From CADEED01 sp035525785 (GTDB taxonomy: Bacteria; Pseudomonadota; Gammaproteobacteria; Steroidobacterales; Steroidobacteraceae): a DNA stretch of 64,000 nucleotides. Both the position numbers and the translations under genes were made by a program. The stretch is from NCBI GenBank assembly GCA_035525785.1, contig DATLDQ010000112.1, forward strand, positions 7,612-71,611, given 5' to 3'. The notes beneath the pieces are model-generated. The model was not told the DNA's origin and ran no database searches. It saw only the letters and a program-made list of their open reading frames with translations. Every line of letters starts with the position of its first letter. Position 1 is the first letter of the stretch. Positions 8,201 through 17,277 of the stretch are shown here, in pieces.

Positions 8201-8737
8201 ATGAACTTCTGCAGTAACTGTGGCACCCGAGTCGTCCTCAAAGTTCCTGAGGGAGACCTCCTGCCGCGCCACGTCTGCGACAACTGCGGGACCATTCATT
8301 ACGTAAACCCCAAGCTCGTGGTGGGGTCGGTGCCCGAGTACGAGGGGCGAATCCTGCTCTGCAAGCGCGGCATCGAACCGCGGCTCGGCTACTGGACGAT
8401 CCCGGCCGGCTTCATGGAAAACGACGAGACACTCGAAGCGGGCGCCGCGCGGGAAGCCGAAGAGGAAGCGCGCATCGACGTGGAGATCGGCAGCCTGCTG
8501 CTGCTGGCCAACGTGACGCATGCGCGACAGGTCCACGTGTTCTTCCGCTCGCGCATGCGTACCCCGGCGTACGCGCCCACGCACGAGAGCCTCGAAGTGC
8601 GCCTCGTCGACGAGCAGGAGATTCCCTGGAGTGACCTGGCCTTCCCCAGCACGGAGGCGGCGCTCCGACATTTCGTGGCGGACCGGGCCGCCGGCGTCGA
8701 AAGGCATCACGTGGCGGAAATGCCGCGTCGTTTCTAG
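8201..8737 (+). CDS. Nudix hydrolase with N-terminal zinc ribbon
   Basis: The 178-residue product starts with a zinc ribbon (CSNCG at residues 4-8 and CDNCG at about 26-30), followed by a Nudix fold. The Nudix box is visible at about residues 69-91: GFMENDETLEAG then AAREAEEEARI, matching Gx5Ex7REUxEExGU apart from Ala for the last Gly. Proteins of this build hydrolyse nucleoside diphosphate-linked compounds; the exact substrate (for example ADP-ribose or NADH) is not decided by the sequence. It starts 13 bases after the tRNA with no clear ribosome-binding site. Confidence 0.85.
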   Translation: MNFCSNCGTRVVLKVPEGDLLPRHVCDNCGTIHYVNPKLVVGSVPEYEGRILLCKRGIEPRLGYWTIPAGFMENDETLEAGAAREAEEEARIDVEIGSLLLLANVTHARQVHVFFRSRMRTPAYAPTHESLEVRLVDEQEIPWSDLAFPSTEAALRHFVADRAAGVERHHVAEMPRRF

Positions 8738-8773
8738 AATAGCGGCCCTTCAAAGCGGGCAAGGATCGAATCG

Positions 8774-9097
8774 ATGGCGTTCGTGGTGACGGAACAGTGC
8801 ATCAAGTGCAAGTACACCGACTGCGTGGAGGTGTGCCCGGTCGACTGTTTCCACGAAGGGCCTAACTTCCTGGTCATCGATCCGGACGAGTGCATCGACT
8901 GCACGCTGTGCGAGCCCGAGTGCCCGGTGGAAGCGATCTTCTCCGAAGACGAAGTGCCCGTCGGACAGGAAGAGTTCAAGAAGCTGAACGCGGACCTCGC
9001 CAAGAAGTGGCCGGTGATCGCGGAGAAGAAAGCGGCACCGCTCGACGCCAAGCAGTTCGAAGGCGTCGCGGACAAGCGGAAGTTGCTGGAAACCTGA
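8774..9097 (+). CDS. fdxA: Seven-iron ferredoxin FdxA
   Basis: A 107-residue ferredoxin. Cysteines in CIKCKYTDCVEVCPVDCF and CIDCTLCEPECP provide one [3Fe-4S] and one [4Fe-4S] cluster, as in the Azotobacter FdI/FdxA family; the extra residues in the first motif are typical of the 3Fe site. The acidic C-terminal tail is normal. AAGGA precedes the ATG by about eight bases. It is a low-potential electron carrier whose partners are not indicated by neighbours. Confidence 0.93.
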   Translation: MAFVVTEQCIKCKYTDCVEVCPVDCFHEGPNFLVIDPDECIDCTLCEPECPVEAIFSEDEVPVGQEEFKKLNADLAKKWPVIAEKKAAPLDAKQFEGVADKRKLLET

Positions 9098-9101
9098 AGA
9101 C

Positions 9102-9126
9102 GTCGGGGGGCTACATCTTCCCCGAC
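9102..9126. terminator. Possible bidirectional hairpin between fdxA and dsbC
   Basis: GTCGGGG (9102-9108) and CCCCGAC (9120-9126) form a perfect 7-bp stem with an 11-base loop, located where the two convergent genes meet and running into the dsbC 3' end. There is no T-run on either strand, so it may only stall polymerase or stabilise 3' ends. Confidence 0.35.
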
Positions 9127-9848
9127 TTCAGGTACTTCACGAGCGCGCCCGGCGGCGCATAGCCCGGCAGCATCTCACCACTCTGCAGGAAGATCGCGGG
9201 CGTGCCATCGACGGCCAGGCGCTGGCCGAGCTCGTAGTCGCGCTTGATGATGTCCGTGGGGCACTTGGCCGCTTTCACGCTCTCGCCATTCTTGGCGCGG
9301 GTCAGCGCCTCATTGCGATTCGACGAGCACCACACGGCTTCGGCCTTGTACCAGGACTCGGTGTTCGGGCCCGAGCGCGGGAAGAACATGTAGCGCACGC
9401 GGATGCCGAGCCGGTTGTACTCGGCGATCTGGGAATGCAGCCGGCGGCAGTAGCCGCAGTCGATGTCCGTGAAGACCGTGATGGTGTACTTCGGATCTTT
9501 GGGCGAGAACACGAGCATCTCGTTCTCGGGCACGGCCTCGATCATGTGCGCGCGAATCGTGCGACGGCGGTTCTCGGAAAGATTGGCGTCGGAATCGACG
9601 TCGAGCATGTCGCCCAGGATGGCGTACTTGCCGTCGGCGGTGACGTAACTGATTTCGGAGCCGCGCGTGATCTCGTAAATGCCGTTCACCGGCGACATGC
9701 GCACGTCCTCGAGCTTGAGGTCGCCGAATTTCTTCGCGATCGCGGCACGCGGATCGGTCTTGGCGGGAGTGGTCTGCGCGAAAACGGCGCCGGACATGCC
9801 GGCACTGACAGCGAGGACGACCAGGGAACGGATCAGGAACTGACGCAT
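9111..9848 (-). CDS. dsbC: Thiol:disulfide interchange protein DsbC
   Basis: DsbC is a periplasmic disulfide isomerase that is kept reduced by DsbD. The product from the internal ATG (MRQFLIRSL) is 245 residues, with a signal peptide ending near VFAQ, an N-terminal dimerisation region with MSPVNGIYEI and YAILGDMLDV, and a thioredoxin domain whose active site is TDIDCGYCRRLH. The conserved cis-Pro segment DGTPAIFL is present. A six-residue upstream extension is less likely because it precedes the basic start of the signal peptide. It lies downstream of xerD, a common arrangement in gammaproteobacteria. Confidence 0.93.
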   Translation of the reverse strand: MRQFLIRSLVVLAVSAGMSGAVFAQTTPAKTDPRAAIAKKFGDLKLEDVRMSPVNGIYEITRGSEISYVTADGKYAILGDMLDVDSDANLSENRRRTIRAHMIEAVPENEMLVFSPKDPKYTITVFTDIDCGYCRRLHSQIAEYNRLGIRVRYMFFPRSGPNTESWYKAEAVWCSSNRNEALTRAKNGESVKAAKCPTDIIKRDYELGQRLAVDGTPAIFLQSGEMLPGYAPPGALVKYLKSGKM

Positions 9849-10008
9849 CGCGCGGGACTCTTGCAAGGGAGACGGGATTGCCGGACCTGCATTACGACCG
9901 CGTCGGGACCGTGAAGTTCGCGACGCAGAGCCAGTCTATCAGGAAGGTTCGTGCCCGGGCCGCCGGAAGTCTGTGCAGGCCGTCCGGCCCTGCGCTCGAT
10001 CGCTCGTC

Positions 10009-10941
10009 TCAGCCGCGCGGGTGATGCGTGCCGTGCATTTCTTTCATGCGCTCGCGCGCGACGTGTGTGTAGATCTGCGTGGTCGAGAGATCGGAGTGCC
10101 CCAGCAGCATCTGCACCACGCGCAGGTCGGCGCCATGATTGAGCAGGTGCGTCGCAAAGGCATGGCGCAGCGTATGCGGCGACAGCTCCTTGTCGATGAC
10201 GGCCTTGCGGGCGTAGCGCTTGATGATGTGCCAGAAGGCCTGGCGCGTCATGCGATCGCCGCGGCGCGTCGGAAACAGATAGTCGGTGGTGCGGTCGAGC
10301 AGGATCTCGCTGCGCGGCGCGCGGACGAAGTCCGTCAGCCAGCGCACGGCTTCCTCGCCGAGCGGAATGAGCCGCTCGCGATTGCCCTTGCCCATCACGC
10401 GGATCACACCCTGGTTGGTGTTGATCTGGTTGTACTTGAGGTTCACGAGCTCCGAAACGCGCAGCCCTGTGGCATAGAGCACTTCGAGCATGGTGCGGTC
10501 GCGGTGACCCAGCGGGTCGGCGATCGCGGGGGCCGCGAGCAGCGACTCCACTTCTTCTTCGGTGAGCGACTTGGGCAGTGAGCGGCCGATCTTCGGCATC
10601 GCGATCTGCGCGGTCGGGTCGTCCTTCAACACCCCTTCGCGGACGAAGTAGCGGAAGAATCGACGAAAGGAAGACAGTTGGCGCGCAGTGGAGCGCGGGC
10701 GAGCACCCGCTTCGACGCGGAAGGCAATGAAACCCAGCAGATCCGCGCGCGTGGTCTTGATGATCGGAGTGCCGCGCTCGGCCAACCAGCGCGCGAGCGC
10801 GGTCAGATCGGCGCGATAAGCGGCGAGCGTATTGGCAGAAAGACCGCGCTCCATCCAGACCGCATCGAGAAACTTCGAGACGGTGACATCGGCGGAGTCG
10901 GCCGCGGGGGCCTCGTTCGTGGCTGTAGCTTGTTTGACCAA
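10009..10941 (-). CDS. xerD: Site-specific tyrosine recombinase XerD
   Basis: XerD acts with XerC at dif to resolve chromosome dimers. The 310-residue product has the SAM-like N-terminal DNA-binding domain (residues about 20-105) and the catalytic domain with the Arg of TGLRVSELVNL, Lys of GKGNRERLIPL, HTLRHAFATHLLNHGADL, LLGHSDLSTTQIYTH with the last His and nucleophilic Tyr. The first 18 residues are longer than in E. coli and low-complexity. The 160-base gap to dsbC argues for separate or weakly coupled expression. Confidence 0.95.
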   Translation of the reverse strand: MVKQATATNEAPAADSADVTVSKFLDAVWMERGLSANTLAAYRADLTALARWLAERGTPIIKTTRADLLGFIAFRVEAGARPRSTARQLSSFRRFFRYFVREGVLKDDPTAQIAMPKIGRSLPKSLTEEEVESLLAAPAIADPLGHRDRTMLEVLYATGLRVSELVNLKYNQINTNQGVIRVMGKGNRERLIPLGEEAVRWLTDFVRAPRSEILLDRTTDYLFPTRRGDRMTRQAFWHIIKRYARKAVIDKELSPHTLRHAFATHLLNHGADLRVVQMLLGHSDLSTTQIYTHVARERMKEMHGTHHPRG

Positions 10942-10953
10942 GACGTGATTGCC

Positions 10954-10973
10954 TTAATACGTATGCGGATTAA
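10954..10973. promoter_or_regulatory. AT-rich inverted repeat upstream of xerD
   Basis: TTAAT and ATTAA arms flank ten bases including ACGTAT, in the AT-rich 160-base gap between the divergent xerD and acyltransferase genes. It lies 13-32 bases upstream of the xerD start, so it probably overlaps the xerD promoter. No regulator is suggested. Confidence 0.3.
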
Positions 10974-11101
10974 CGCTTCACGGCAGTATGAGTTTCGAAG
11001 GTGGCACCCGAGCGTGATCACCTTCACAGCTCCGCGAAACCATTAACATAAAGAGAACCAGTTCACATGAATGCACACGAGACCTGGGGAAAAAGCTGTT
11101 C

Positions 11102-11896
11102 ATGACTTCCGTTCCAGGCTCCGTGCCCGCCCCCTGGCCTGCCTTCATCTCGGTTCCGCTGCGCCTCGTCTATGGTCTGTACGCCGCGGCGCTCTTCCTG
11201 GTGGTGGTGCTGCTCGCACTGGCCGGGGTGCTCCTGCTGCCGACGCTGCGGGCGCGCCGCGGTACCGCCCGCATCGCAGCAAGATCGTTTTTCCTGCTGG
11301 CGGGCATGCCGCTCACGCGTCGCGGCCTCGAAAATCTTCCCGCGGGCCAGTGCGTGGTGGTCGCCAATCATTCGAGCTACCTGGATGGCGTCGTGATGGC
11401 AGCGGCCCTGCCGCCCCGCTTCGGATTCGTGATCAAGCGAGAGATGAACGAGGTGCCCCTGGCGGGCCTGCTGCTGCGCCGCATCGGCTCCGAATTCGTG
11501 GAACGGTTCAACCGGCACAAGGGTGGCACCGACGCGCGGCGCGTATTGCGCACGGCCGCGAGCGGACACTCGCTGGTGTTCTTCCCGGAGGGTACGTTCA
11601 CGCCCGAGGTGGGCCTCGGCAAATTCCACACCGGGGCGTTCGCGATCGCGGCGCGAGCCGCCTGCCCGGTGGTGCCGGCCGTGATCCTCGGCACACGGCG
11701 GAACATGCCCGCGACGCGCTTGCTGCCGCGGCCCGGAGCGCTCGAAGTGCGGTATGGAGCGCCGATCATGGCGACGCCGTCGCAAGGCACGCACGAAGAC
11801 CCCGCGCTCACGCTGCGTGACCGTTCCCGCGCCGCCATCCTTGCGGAGCTTGGCGAACCCGACCTGGATGTTCGCGCCACCGGTACCGGCCACTAG
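11102..11896 (+). CDS. 1-acylglycerol-3-phosphate acyltransferase family protein
   Basis: A 264-residue PlsC-type acyltransferase. It has an N-terminal membrane region (residues 20-48), motif I NHSSYLD at about 98-104 (catalytic NHx4D), a substrate-binding stretch around 133-140 (EFVERFNR), and motif III FFPEGTFT. PlsC enzymes transfer an acyl chain to lysophosphatidic acid in the inner membrane; ornithine-lipid and other lysolipid acyltransferases look alike, so the acceptor is not certain. Its stop codon is immediately followed by the stop codon of the convergent icmF, with no base between. Confidence 0.8.
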   Translation: MTSVPGSVPAPWPAFISVPLRLVYGLYAAALFLVVVLLALAGVLLLPTLRARRGTARIAARSFFLLAGMPLTRRGLENLPAGQCVVVANHSSYLDGVVMAAALPPRFGFVIKREMNEVPLAGLLLRRIGSEFVERFNRHKGGTDARRVLRTAASGHSLVFFPEGTFTPEVGLGKFHTGAFAIAARAACPVVPAVILGTRRNMPATRLLPRPGALEVRYGAPIMATPSQGTHEDPALTLRDRSRAAILAELGEPDLDVRATGTGH

Positions 11897-14800
11897 CTAC
11901 ATGTGCCGTCGATACTGGCCGCCCACTTCGTAGAGCGCATGCGTGATCTGACCGAGCGAGCAGGTCTGCACGGTCTCGAGCAATTCCGCAAACACGTTGC
12001 CGCCTGACGCCGCGATCTCCTGCAGACGTCGCAACGCTTCTGCCGACCCGGTTGCGTGACGCGCCTGGAAGGCGCGCACTGAATCCACCTGCGCCTGCTG
12101 CTCCTCCTCGCTGGCGCGGAACAGCGGCGCCGCCGCATTTTCACCGTCACCCTGCTCATTGAGGAAAGTGTTGACGCCGACGATGGGCAGCGAGCCGTCG
12201 TGTTTGCGCGTTTCGTAGTGCAGCGATTCTTCCTGGATCTTGCCGCGCTGGTACATGGTTTCCATCGCGCCCAGCACGCCGCCGCGCTCCGCGATCGACT
12301 CGAACTCCTTGTATACGGCCTCCTCCACCAGATCGGTCAGCGCCTCGATGGCGTACGAGCCCTGCCATGGGTTCTGGATCTTGTTGAGCCCGAGCTCGCG
12401 ATTGATGATGAGCTGGATCGCGACTGCCCGGCGCACGCTCTCCTCCGTCGGAGTGGTGAGAGCCTCGTCATAGGCATTGGTGTGCAGCGAGTTGCAGTTG
12501 TCGAACAACGCGTACATGGCCTGCAGGGTCGTGCGGATGTCGTTGAACTGAATCTCGCGCGAGTGCAGCGAGCGGCCCGAAGTCTGGATGTGATACTTGA
12601 GCATCTGACTGCGCGGCCCGGCCCGGTACAGATCCTTCATCGCGCGCGCCCAGATGCGGCGCGCGACGCGACCGATGACCGCGTATTCCGCGTCCATTCC
12701 ATTGGAGAAGAAGAACGAAAGGTTTGGCGCGAAGTCGTCGATCTTCATGCCGCGCGCGAGGTAGTACTCGACGATGGTGAAGCCATTGGCGAGTGTGAAC
12801 GCCAGCTGCGTCACCGGGTTCGCACCCGCCTCGGCAATGTGGTACCCCGAGATGCTCACCGAGTAGAAGTTGCGCACCTGGTTTTCGCTGAAGAACTGCT
12901 GCACGTCGCCCATCATGCGCAGCGCGAATTCGGTCGAGAAGATGCAGGTGTTCTGCGCCTGGTCTTCCTTGAGGATGTCCGCCTGCACGGTACCGCGCAC
13001 GCGGGACAAAGCTTCGGCGCGCCAACCGCGATATTCCTCGGTCGAGATCACCCCGAGCTCCGCGAGTTGCCGACCGGATACGCCTAACAAACCGAGGCCG
13101 GCGCCATCGTGGCCTTCGGGCAGCTCGCCACGGTACGCCGGAAAAGCCGCGTCGCCCGTCGCGAGCTTGCGCACGACCTCGTCGGCTGCGGCCCAACGAC
13201 CTTGTTCACGCAGCGCCCGCTCGACGCGCTGGTCGATCGCCGTGTTCATGAACATGGCCAGGATGATGGGTGCCGGCCCGTTGATGGTCATCGACACCGA
13301 GGTCGTCGGCGCGATCAGATCGAAGCCCGAGTAGAGCTTCTTCATGTCGTCGAGCGTCGCTATGGACACGCCCGAATTGCCGGTGCGGCCGAAGATGTCC
13401 GGACGTGGGTCGGGATCCTCGCCGTAGAGCGTGGTCGAGTCGAACGCGGTGGATAGCCGCGTGGCCTCGTGGCCGCGCGCAAGATAGTGGAAGCGCCGGT
13501 TGGTGCGTTCGGGCGCGCCCTCGCCGGCGAACATGCGCGTGGGGTCTTCCTCCTCGCGCCGGTAGGGATACACGCCACCCGTGTACGGATACGCACCGGG
13601 CAGGTTCTCGTTCTGCAGGAAGGTCAGCAGTTCGCCCCACCCCTCGAACCTGGGCGGCGCGAGTTTGGGGATGGCCTTGTGGCTCAGCGATTCGGTGTAG
13701 TTGGCGCCGCGTACTTCGCGGCCGCGCACGGTATAGACGTATTCCTCGCTGCTCACGCCCTCGATGCGCGCCGGCCAGGCGCGCAATTGCGCGAGGGCCT
13801 CGGCGCCTGTCTGCTCGATTGCCGCGTTGTACGCGGAGCGCAACGCGTCGAATGACGGCGACGCTTCTGCGACCGGGTACGGCATGAATGGGGGTGGCAA
13901 AGCGGGATCGTTGAGCTGCTTCAATGCCAGGTAGAGGCCCTGCGCGCGTCGCGCGGCTTCGGCCCGTGCTTCCGCCTGTTGGCGCGTCTCGCGTCCGCGT
14001 TGCGCGATATCCGCGAGATAGCGCGAGCGGGCAGCCGGGATCAGCGGATCCCGCGAACGGAACTGCGTCGGCTCGGCTTCGATGGGCCTGCCGTTCGATC
14101 GGGTCCAGTAACCCTCCTGGCCGCCCTCGCGATCGAGCGCGGCACAGAGCGCCAGGAACAACCGGTTCACTCCCGGATCGTTGAAGCGGCTGGCGATGGT
14201 GGGGAACACCGGCAACTCTTCATCCGCGAGCTTCATGCGGTCGGGATGATTGCGGCGCCACTGCTTGCGCACGTCGCGCAGCGCGTCTTCCGCGCCGCGC
14301 TTCTCGAACTTGTTGAGCACGACCATGTCGGCGAAGTCGAGCATGTCGATCTTCTCGAGCTGGCTGGCGGCGCCGTATTCGGCCGTCATCACGTACAGCG
14401 AGAGGTCGGCGATGTCGACGATCTCGGTGTCGCTCTGGCCGATGCCTGCGGTCTCGACGACGACGAGATCGAAGCCCGAGGCGCGATACAAAGCGATGAC
14501 TTCCGCGAGTACCGCGCTGGTCGCCAGGTGCTGCCGGCGCGTAGCCAGCGAGCGCATGAATATGTTGGGCGAGGCCAGAGAGTTCATGCGGATGCGGTCG
14601 CCGAGCAGCGCGCCGCCCGAGCGACGTCGCGTCGGGTCGATGGCGACCACGGCCACGCGGCGGTCGGGGAACTGCCGCAGGAAGCGTTGCAGCAGTTCGT
14701 CGGTCAGCGAGCTCTTGCCCGCGCCGCCGGTCCCGGTGATACCGATGGCCGGCACGAAATGCCCCGGACGATGCCTGCTCTCGAAGGACTCCTGCAGCCG

Positions 14801-15334
14801 GCGCGAAAATTCGTCGGGCATCTCGCCATCTTCGAGCAGCGTGATGGCGCGTGCGACGGTCGGGTGATCGGGAGTACCGAGCTTCGCCACGTCGAGTTCC
14901 GGGCGCACGCGGCGCACGCGCGCGAACACGTCGTCGATCATGCCCGTGAGACCGAGCCGGCGTCCGTCCTCGGGCGTGTAGATCTTGGTGACGCCGTAGG
15001 CCTCGAGCGCCGCGATCTCGTCCGGGCTGATGGTACCGCCGCCGCCGACGACGACGCGGATGTGATCCGCGCCCTGCTCGCGCAGCATGTCGACCATGTA
15101 ACGGAAGTATTCGTTGTGGCCGCCCTGGTAGCTGCTCACCGCGATGGCGTCGGCATCCTCGGCGATGGCGGCACCCACGATGTCGGCGACCGACCGGTTG
15201 TGTCCCAGGTGGACTACTTCGGCGCCGCCGGACTGGATGAGGCGGCGGATCATGTTGATGGCGGCGTCGTGCCCGTCGAACAGCGACGCGGCGCTGACGA
15301 AGCGCAAGGGTCGCCCTGGCTCTGGTGGCTTCAT
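11897..15334 (-). CDS. icmF: Fused isobutyryl-CoA mutase IcmF
   Basis: IcmF interconverts isobutyryl-CoA and n-butyryl-CoA (some also isovaleryl/pivalyl-CoA) with coenzyme B12. The 1145-residue product is the full fusion: a B12-binding domain at about 10-140 with the base-off motif LFDGHDAA and VVGGGGTI, a MeaB-like G-protein chaperone at about 190-460 with the P-loop GITGTGGAGKSSL at 198-210 and a later VVLNKFEKRG, then the mutase TIM barrel from about 560 to the end (SVSMTINGPAPIILAMFMNT, NTCIFSTEFALRMMGD, SGYHIAEAGANPVTQLAF). Length and order match the family. It is divergent from a TetR gene across an operator-like dyad. Confidence 0.95.
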   Translation of the reverse strand: MKPPEPGRPLRFVSAASLFDGHDAAINMIRRLIQSGGAEVVHLGHNRSVADIVGAAIAEDADAIAVSSYQGGHNEYFRYMVDMLREQGADHIRVVVGGGGTISPDEIAALEAYGVTKIYTPEDGRRLGLTGMIDDVFARVRRVRPELDVAKLGTPDHPTVARAITLLEDGEMPDEFSRRLQESFESRHRPGHFVPAIGITGTGGAGKSSLTDELLQRFLRQFPDRRVAVVAIDPTRRRSGGALLGDRIRMNSLASPNIFMRSLATRRQHLATSAVLAEVIALYRASGFDLVVVETAGIGQSDTEIVDIADLSLYVMTAEYGAASQLEKIDMLDFADMVVLNKFEKRGAEDALRDVRKQWRRNHPDRMKLADEELPVFPTIASRFNDPGVNRLFLALCAALDREGGQEGYWTRSNGRPIEAEPTQFRSRDPLIPAARSRYLADIAQRGRETRQQAEARAEAARRAQGLYLALKQLNDPALPPPFMPYPVAEASPSFDALRSAYNAAIEQTGAEALAQLRAWPARIEGVSSEEYVYTVRGREVRGANYTESLSHKAIPKLAPPRFEGWGELLTFLQNENLPGAYPYTGGVYPYRREEEDPTRMFAGEGAPERTNRRFHYLARGHEATRLSTAFDSTTLYGEDPDPRPDIFGRTGNSGVSIATLDDMKKLYSGFDLIAPTTSVSMTINGPAPIILAMFMNTAIDQRVERALREQGRWAAADEVVRKLATGDAAFPAYRGELPEGHDGAGLGLLGVSGRQLAELGVISTEEYRGWRAEALSRVRGTVQADILKEDQAQNTCIFSTEFALRMMGDVQQFFSENQVRNFYSVSISGYHIAEAGANPVTQLAFTLANGFTIVEYYLARGMKIDDFAPNLSFFFSNGMDAEYAVIGRVARRIWARAMKDLYRAGPRSQMLKYHIQTSGRSLHSREIQFNDIRTTLQAMYALFDNCNSLHTNAYDEALTTPTEESVRRAVAIQLIINRELGLNKIQNPWQGSYAIEALTDLVEEAVYKEFESIAERGGVLGAMETMYQRGKIQEESLHYETRKHDGSLPIVGVNTFLNEQGDGENAAAPLFRASEEEQQAQVDSVRAFQARHATGSAEALRRLQEIAASGGNVFAELLETVQTCSLGQITHALYEVGGQYRRHM

Positions 15335-15370
15335 GTTACTGGCTGGTAAGATGGGTTACCGAAGAGTAAC
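15335..15370. promoter_or_regulatory. Nested-dyad operator between icmF and the TetR gene
   Basis: Two inverted repeats share one centre (between 15352 and 15353): outer arms GTTACT (15335-15340) / AGTAAC (15365-15370) and inner arms GGTAA (15345-15349) / TTACC (15356-15360). The outer arm abuts the icmF start codon. This is the form expected of an operator for the TetR-family regulator whose gene starts 28 bases away, repressing both directions. Assignment to that regulator is inference. Confidence 0.6.
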
Positions 15371-15397
15371 ACACGGCCCGAATCGCACTCATCACCC

Positions 15398-16069
15398 ATG
15401 CCCGCAGCCAGCAGCAAAACCAAGCCGCGCAAGCTCGTGTTCCTCAAGGAGGGGCATGCCGCCGCCTCCCCCTGGGAGGGCGGCCGCCGCCTGCGCCAGC
15501 ACGCGCTCAAGCGCGAGGCCGTCATCCTTGCTGCGGCGCGGGCTTTCGCGACACGCGGCTACCACAACACTTCGCTCGACGGCCTGGCCGCGAGCCTCAA
15601 GGTGACCAAGCCCACGCTCTACTTATATGTGCAGAACAAGGAAGCCATGCTGTTCGAATGCTTCCGCGCGGGCCTCGAGCAGATACAGGCGTCGCTCGAC
15701 GAGAGCGAACAGGCGCGCGGCCCGGCCCGCGAGCGGCTGTTCGCGTTCATCCGCGGCTATGCTGCCGCCATCGTCGGCGACTTCGGCTGGTGCATGCTGC
15801 GCGCCGAGGATCAGCATCTCGGCGCCGCCATGAGCCGCCGCATCAAACTACTCAAGGCGGGCATCGATCGCCGCATGCGCGCGCTCATCGAGGCCGGCAT
15901 CGCGGACGGGTCGATCCGCGACTGTGATTCGCGCATGACCGCCTTCGCGCTGGCGGGCGCGCTCAACTGGATGGGCCACTGGTATCGCGAGGACGCCTCT
16001 CTCAAGCCGCTGGACATCGCTGACAGGTTCATCGACGTTTTCAACAAGGGACTTCGCGGTCCCACGTGA
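15398..16069 (+). CDS. TetR family transcriptional regulator
   Basis: A 223-residue regulator. After a basic N-terminal tail, the TetR DNA-binding domain covers about 42-90, with ILAAARAFATRGYHNTSLDGLAASLKVTKPTLYLYVQNKEAMLFE. The rest is helical and would bind a ligand, probably an acyl-CoA given the neighbours. It is divergent from icmF and followed after 12 bases by a thiolase gene, so it likely controls the acyl-CoA genes on both sides. No ribosome-binding site is obvious before the ATG. Confidence 0.88.
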   Translation: MPAASSKTKPRKLVFLKEGHAAASPWEGGRRLRQHALKREAVILAAARAFATRGYHNTSLDGLAASLKVTKPTLYLYVQNKEAMLFECFRAGLEQIQASLDESEQARGPARERLFAFIRGYAAAIVGDFGWCMLRAEDQHLGAAMSRRIKLLKAGIDRRMRALIEAGIADGSIRDCDSRMTAFALAGALNWMGHWYREDASLKPLDIADRFIDVFNKGLRGPT

Positions 16070-16081
16070 TGGAGCAATGAA

Positions 16082-17257
16082 ATGAAAGAAGTCGTCATCC
16101 TTGCGGCTACCCGCACACCTATCGGCGCGTTCCAGGGCGTGCTCTCCCCCGTGGCTGCGCCACAACTCGGCTCGACCGCGATCAGGGGCGCGCTCGCGGC
16201 CGCCCAGGTCGCCGGCGGGGACGTGCAGGAAGTGGTCATGGGCTGCGTACTCGCCGCAGGCCTGGGGCAGGCGCCCGCGCGCCAGGCCGCGCTCGGCGCC
16301 GGCATACCGCAGGGTGTGCCGACCACCACCATCAACAAGATGTGCGGCTCCGGCATGAAGGCCATCATGATGGCCGCCGACCAGATTCGCGCCGGGGACG
16401 TGCAGCTGTCGGTGGCCGGCGGGCTCGAGTCCATGACCAACGCCCCCTATCTACTGCCCAAGGTGCGCGGCGGCCTGCGCATGGGGCATGGCGAAGTGCT
16501 CGACCACATGTTCTACGACGGGTTGCAGAGTCCGTTCGACGGCCAGCTCATGGGCACGTTCGCCGAAGCCACCGCGCAGAAATATTCGTTTTCGCGCGCC
16601 GAGCAGGACGCCTTCGCCACCGAATCGACGCAGCGCGCGCTCAGGGCCGTGGGATCCGGCGCCTTCGCCAGCGAGATCACGCCGATCACGGTCAAGGGCC
16701 GGAAGGGTGAAACCATCGTCGACAAGGACGAGACGCCGTTCACCGTGGACCTCGCGAAGATCGCGACGCTGAAGCCTGCGTTTCGCAAGGACGGCACCGT
16801 CACCGCGGCGTCATCGTCGTCCATCTCCGACGGCGCCGCCGCGGTCGTGCTCGCGGATGCCGCGACGGCGAAGGGCCGCGGCCTCGCGCCTCTGGCGCGC
16901 ATCCTCGGGTACGCGAGTTTCGCGCGCGAACCCGAGTGGTTCACGACGGCGCCCGCGGGTGCGATCCAGAAGCTGCTCGCCCAGCTCGGCTGGAAGCCCG
17001 CCGATGTCGCGCTGTTCGAACTCAATGAGGCCTTCGCCGTGGTCGCCATGGCCGCGATGCGCGACGTCGGTTTCGATCACGCGCGCACCAATGTCAACGG
17101 CGGCGCCTGCGCGCTCGGCCACCCCATCGGCGCCACCGGGGCGCGCATCGTGGCGACGCTGGTGCACGCGTTGCGCGCTCGCGGCGGTGGCAGGGGCATC
17201 GCCTCGCTGTGCATCGGCGGCGGCGAAGCAACGGCCATCGCCATCGAGACTCTCTGA
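16082..17257 (+). CDS. Acetyl-CoA C-acyltransferase (thiolase)
   Basis: The 391-residue product has all three thiolase active-site regions: the acylated Cys in NKMCGSGMKAIMMA (near residue 88), NVNGGACALGHPIGATGARI (catalytic His near 348) and SLCIGGGEATAIAIE (second Cys near 379). It is a biosynthetic/degradative type acetyl- or 2-methylacetoacetyl-CoA thiolase. GGAG lies upstream of the ATG. Followed by a 3-hydroxyacyl-CoA dehydrogenase-like gene and ETF-QO, it fits the final thiolytic step of isoleucine or short-chain acyl-CoA breakdown. Confidence 0.93.
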   Translation: MKEVVILAATRTPIGAFQGVLSPVAAPQLGSTAIRGALAAAQVAGGDVQEVVMGCVLAAGLGQAPARQAALGAGIPQGVPTTTINKMCGSGMKAIMMAADQIRAGDVQLSVAGGLESMTNAPYLLPKVRGGLRMGHGEVLDHMFYDGLQSPFDGQLMGTFAEATAQKYSFSRAEQDAFATESTQRALRAVGSGAFASEITPITVKGRKGETIVDKDETPFTVDLAKIATLKPAFRKDGTVTAASSSSISDGAAAVVLADAATAKGRGLAPLARILGYASFAREPEWFTTAPAGAIQKLLAQLGWKPADVALFELNEAFAVVAMAAMRDVGFDHARTNVNGGACALGHPIGATGARIVATLVHALRARGGGRGIASLCIGGGEATAIAIETL

Positions 17258-17277
17258 ACACGCGGGGCGGAACCGGA

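Noticed and set aside
13979..15349. A 456-codon plus-strand open frame opposite icmF
   Set aside because: It lies entirely over the B12-binding and G-protein domains of icmF, has no family features and no ribosome-binding site.
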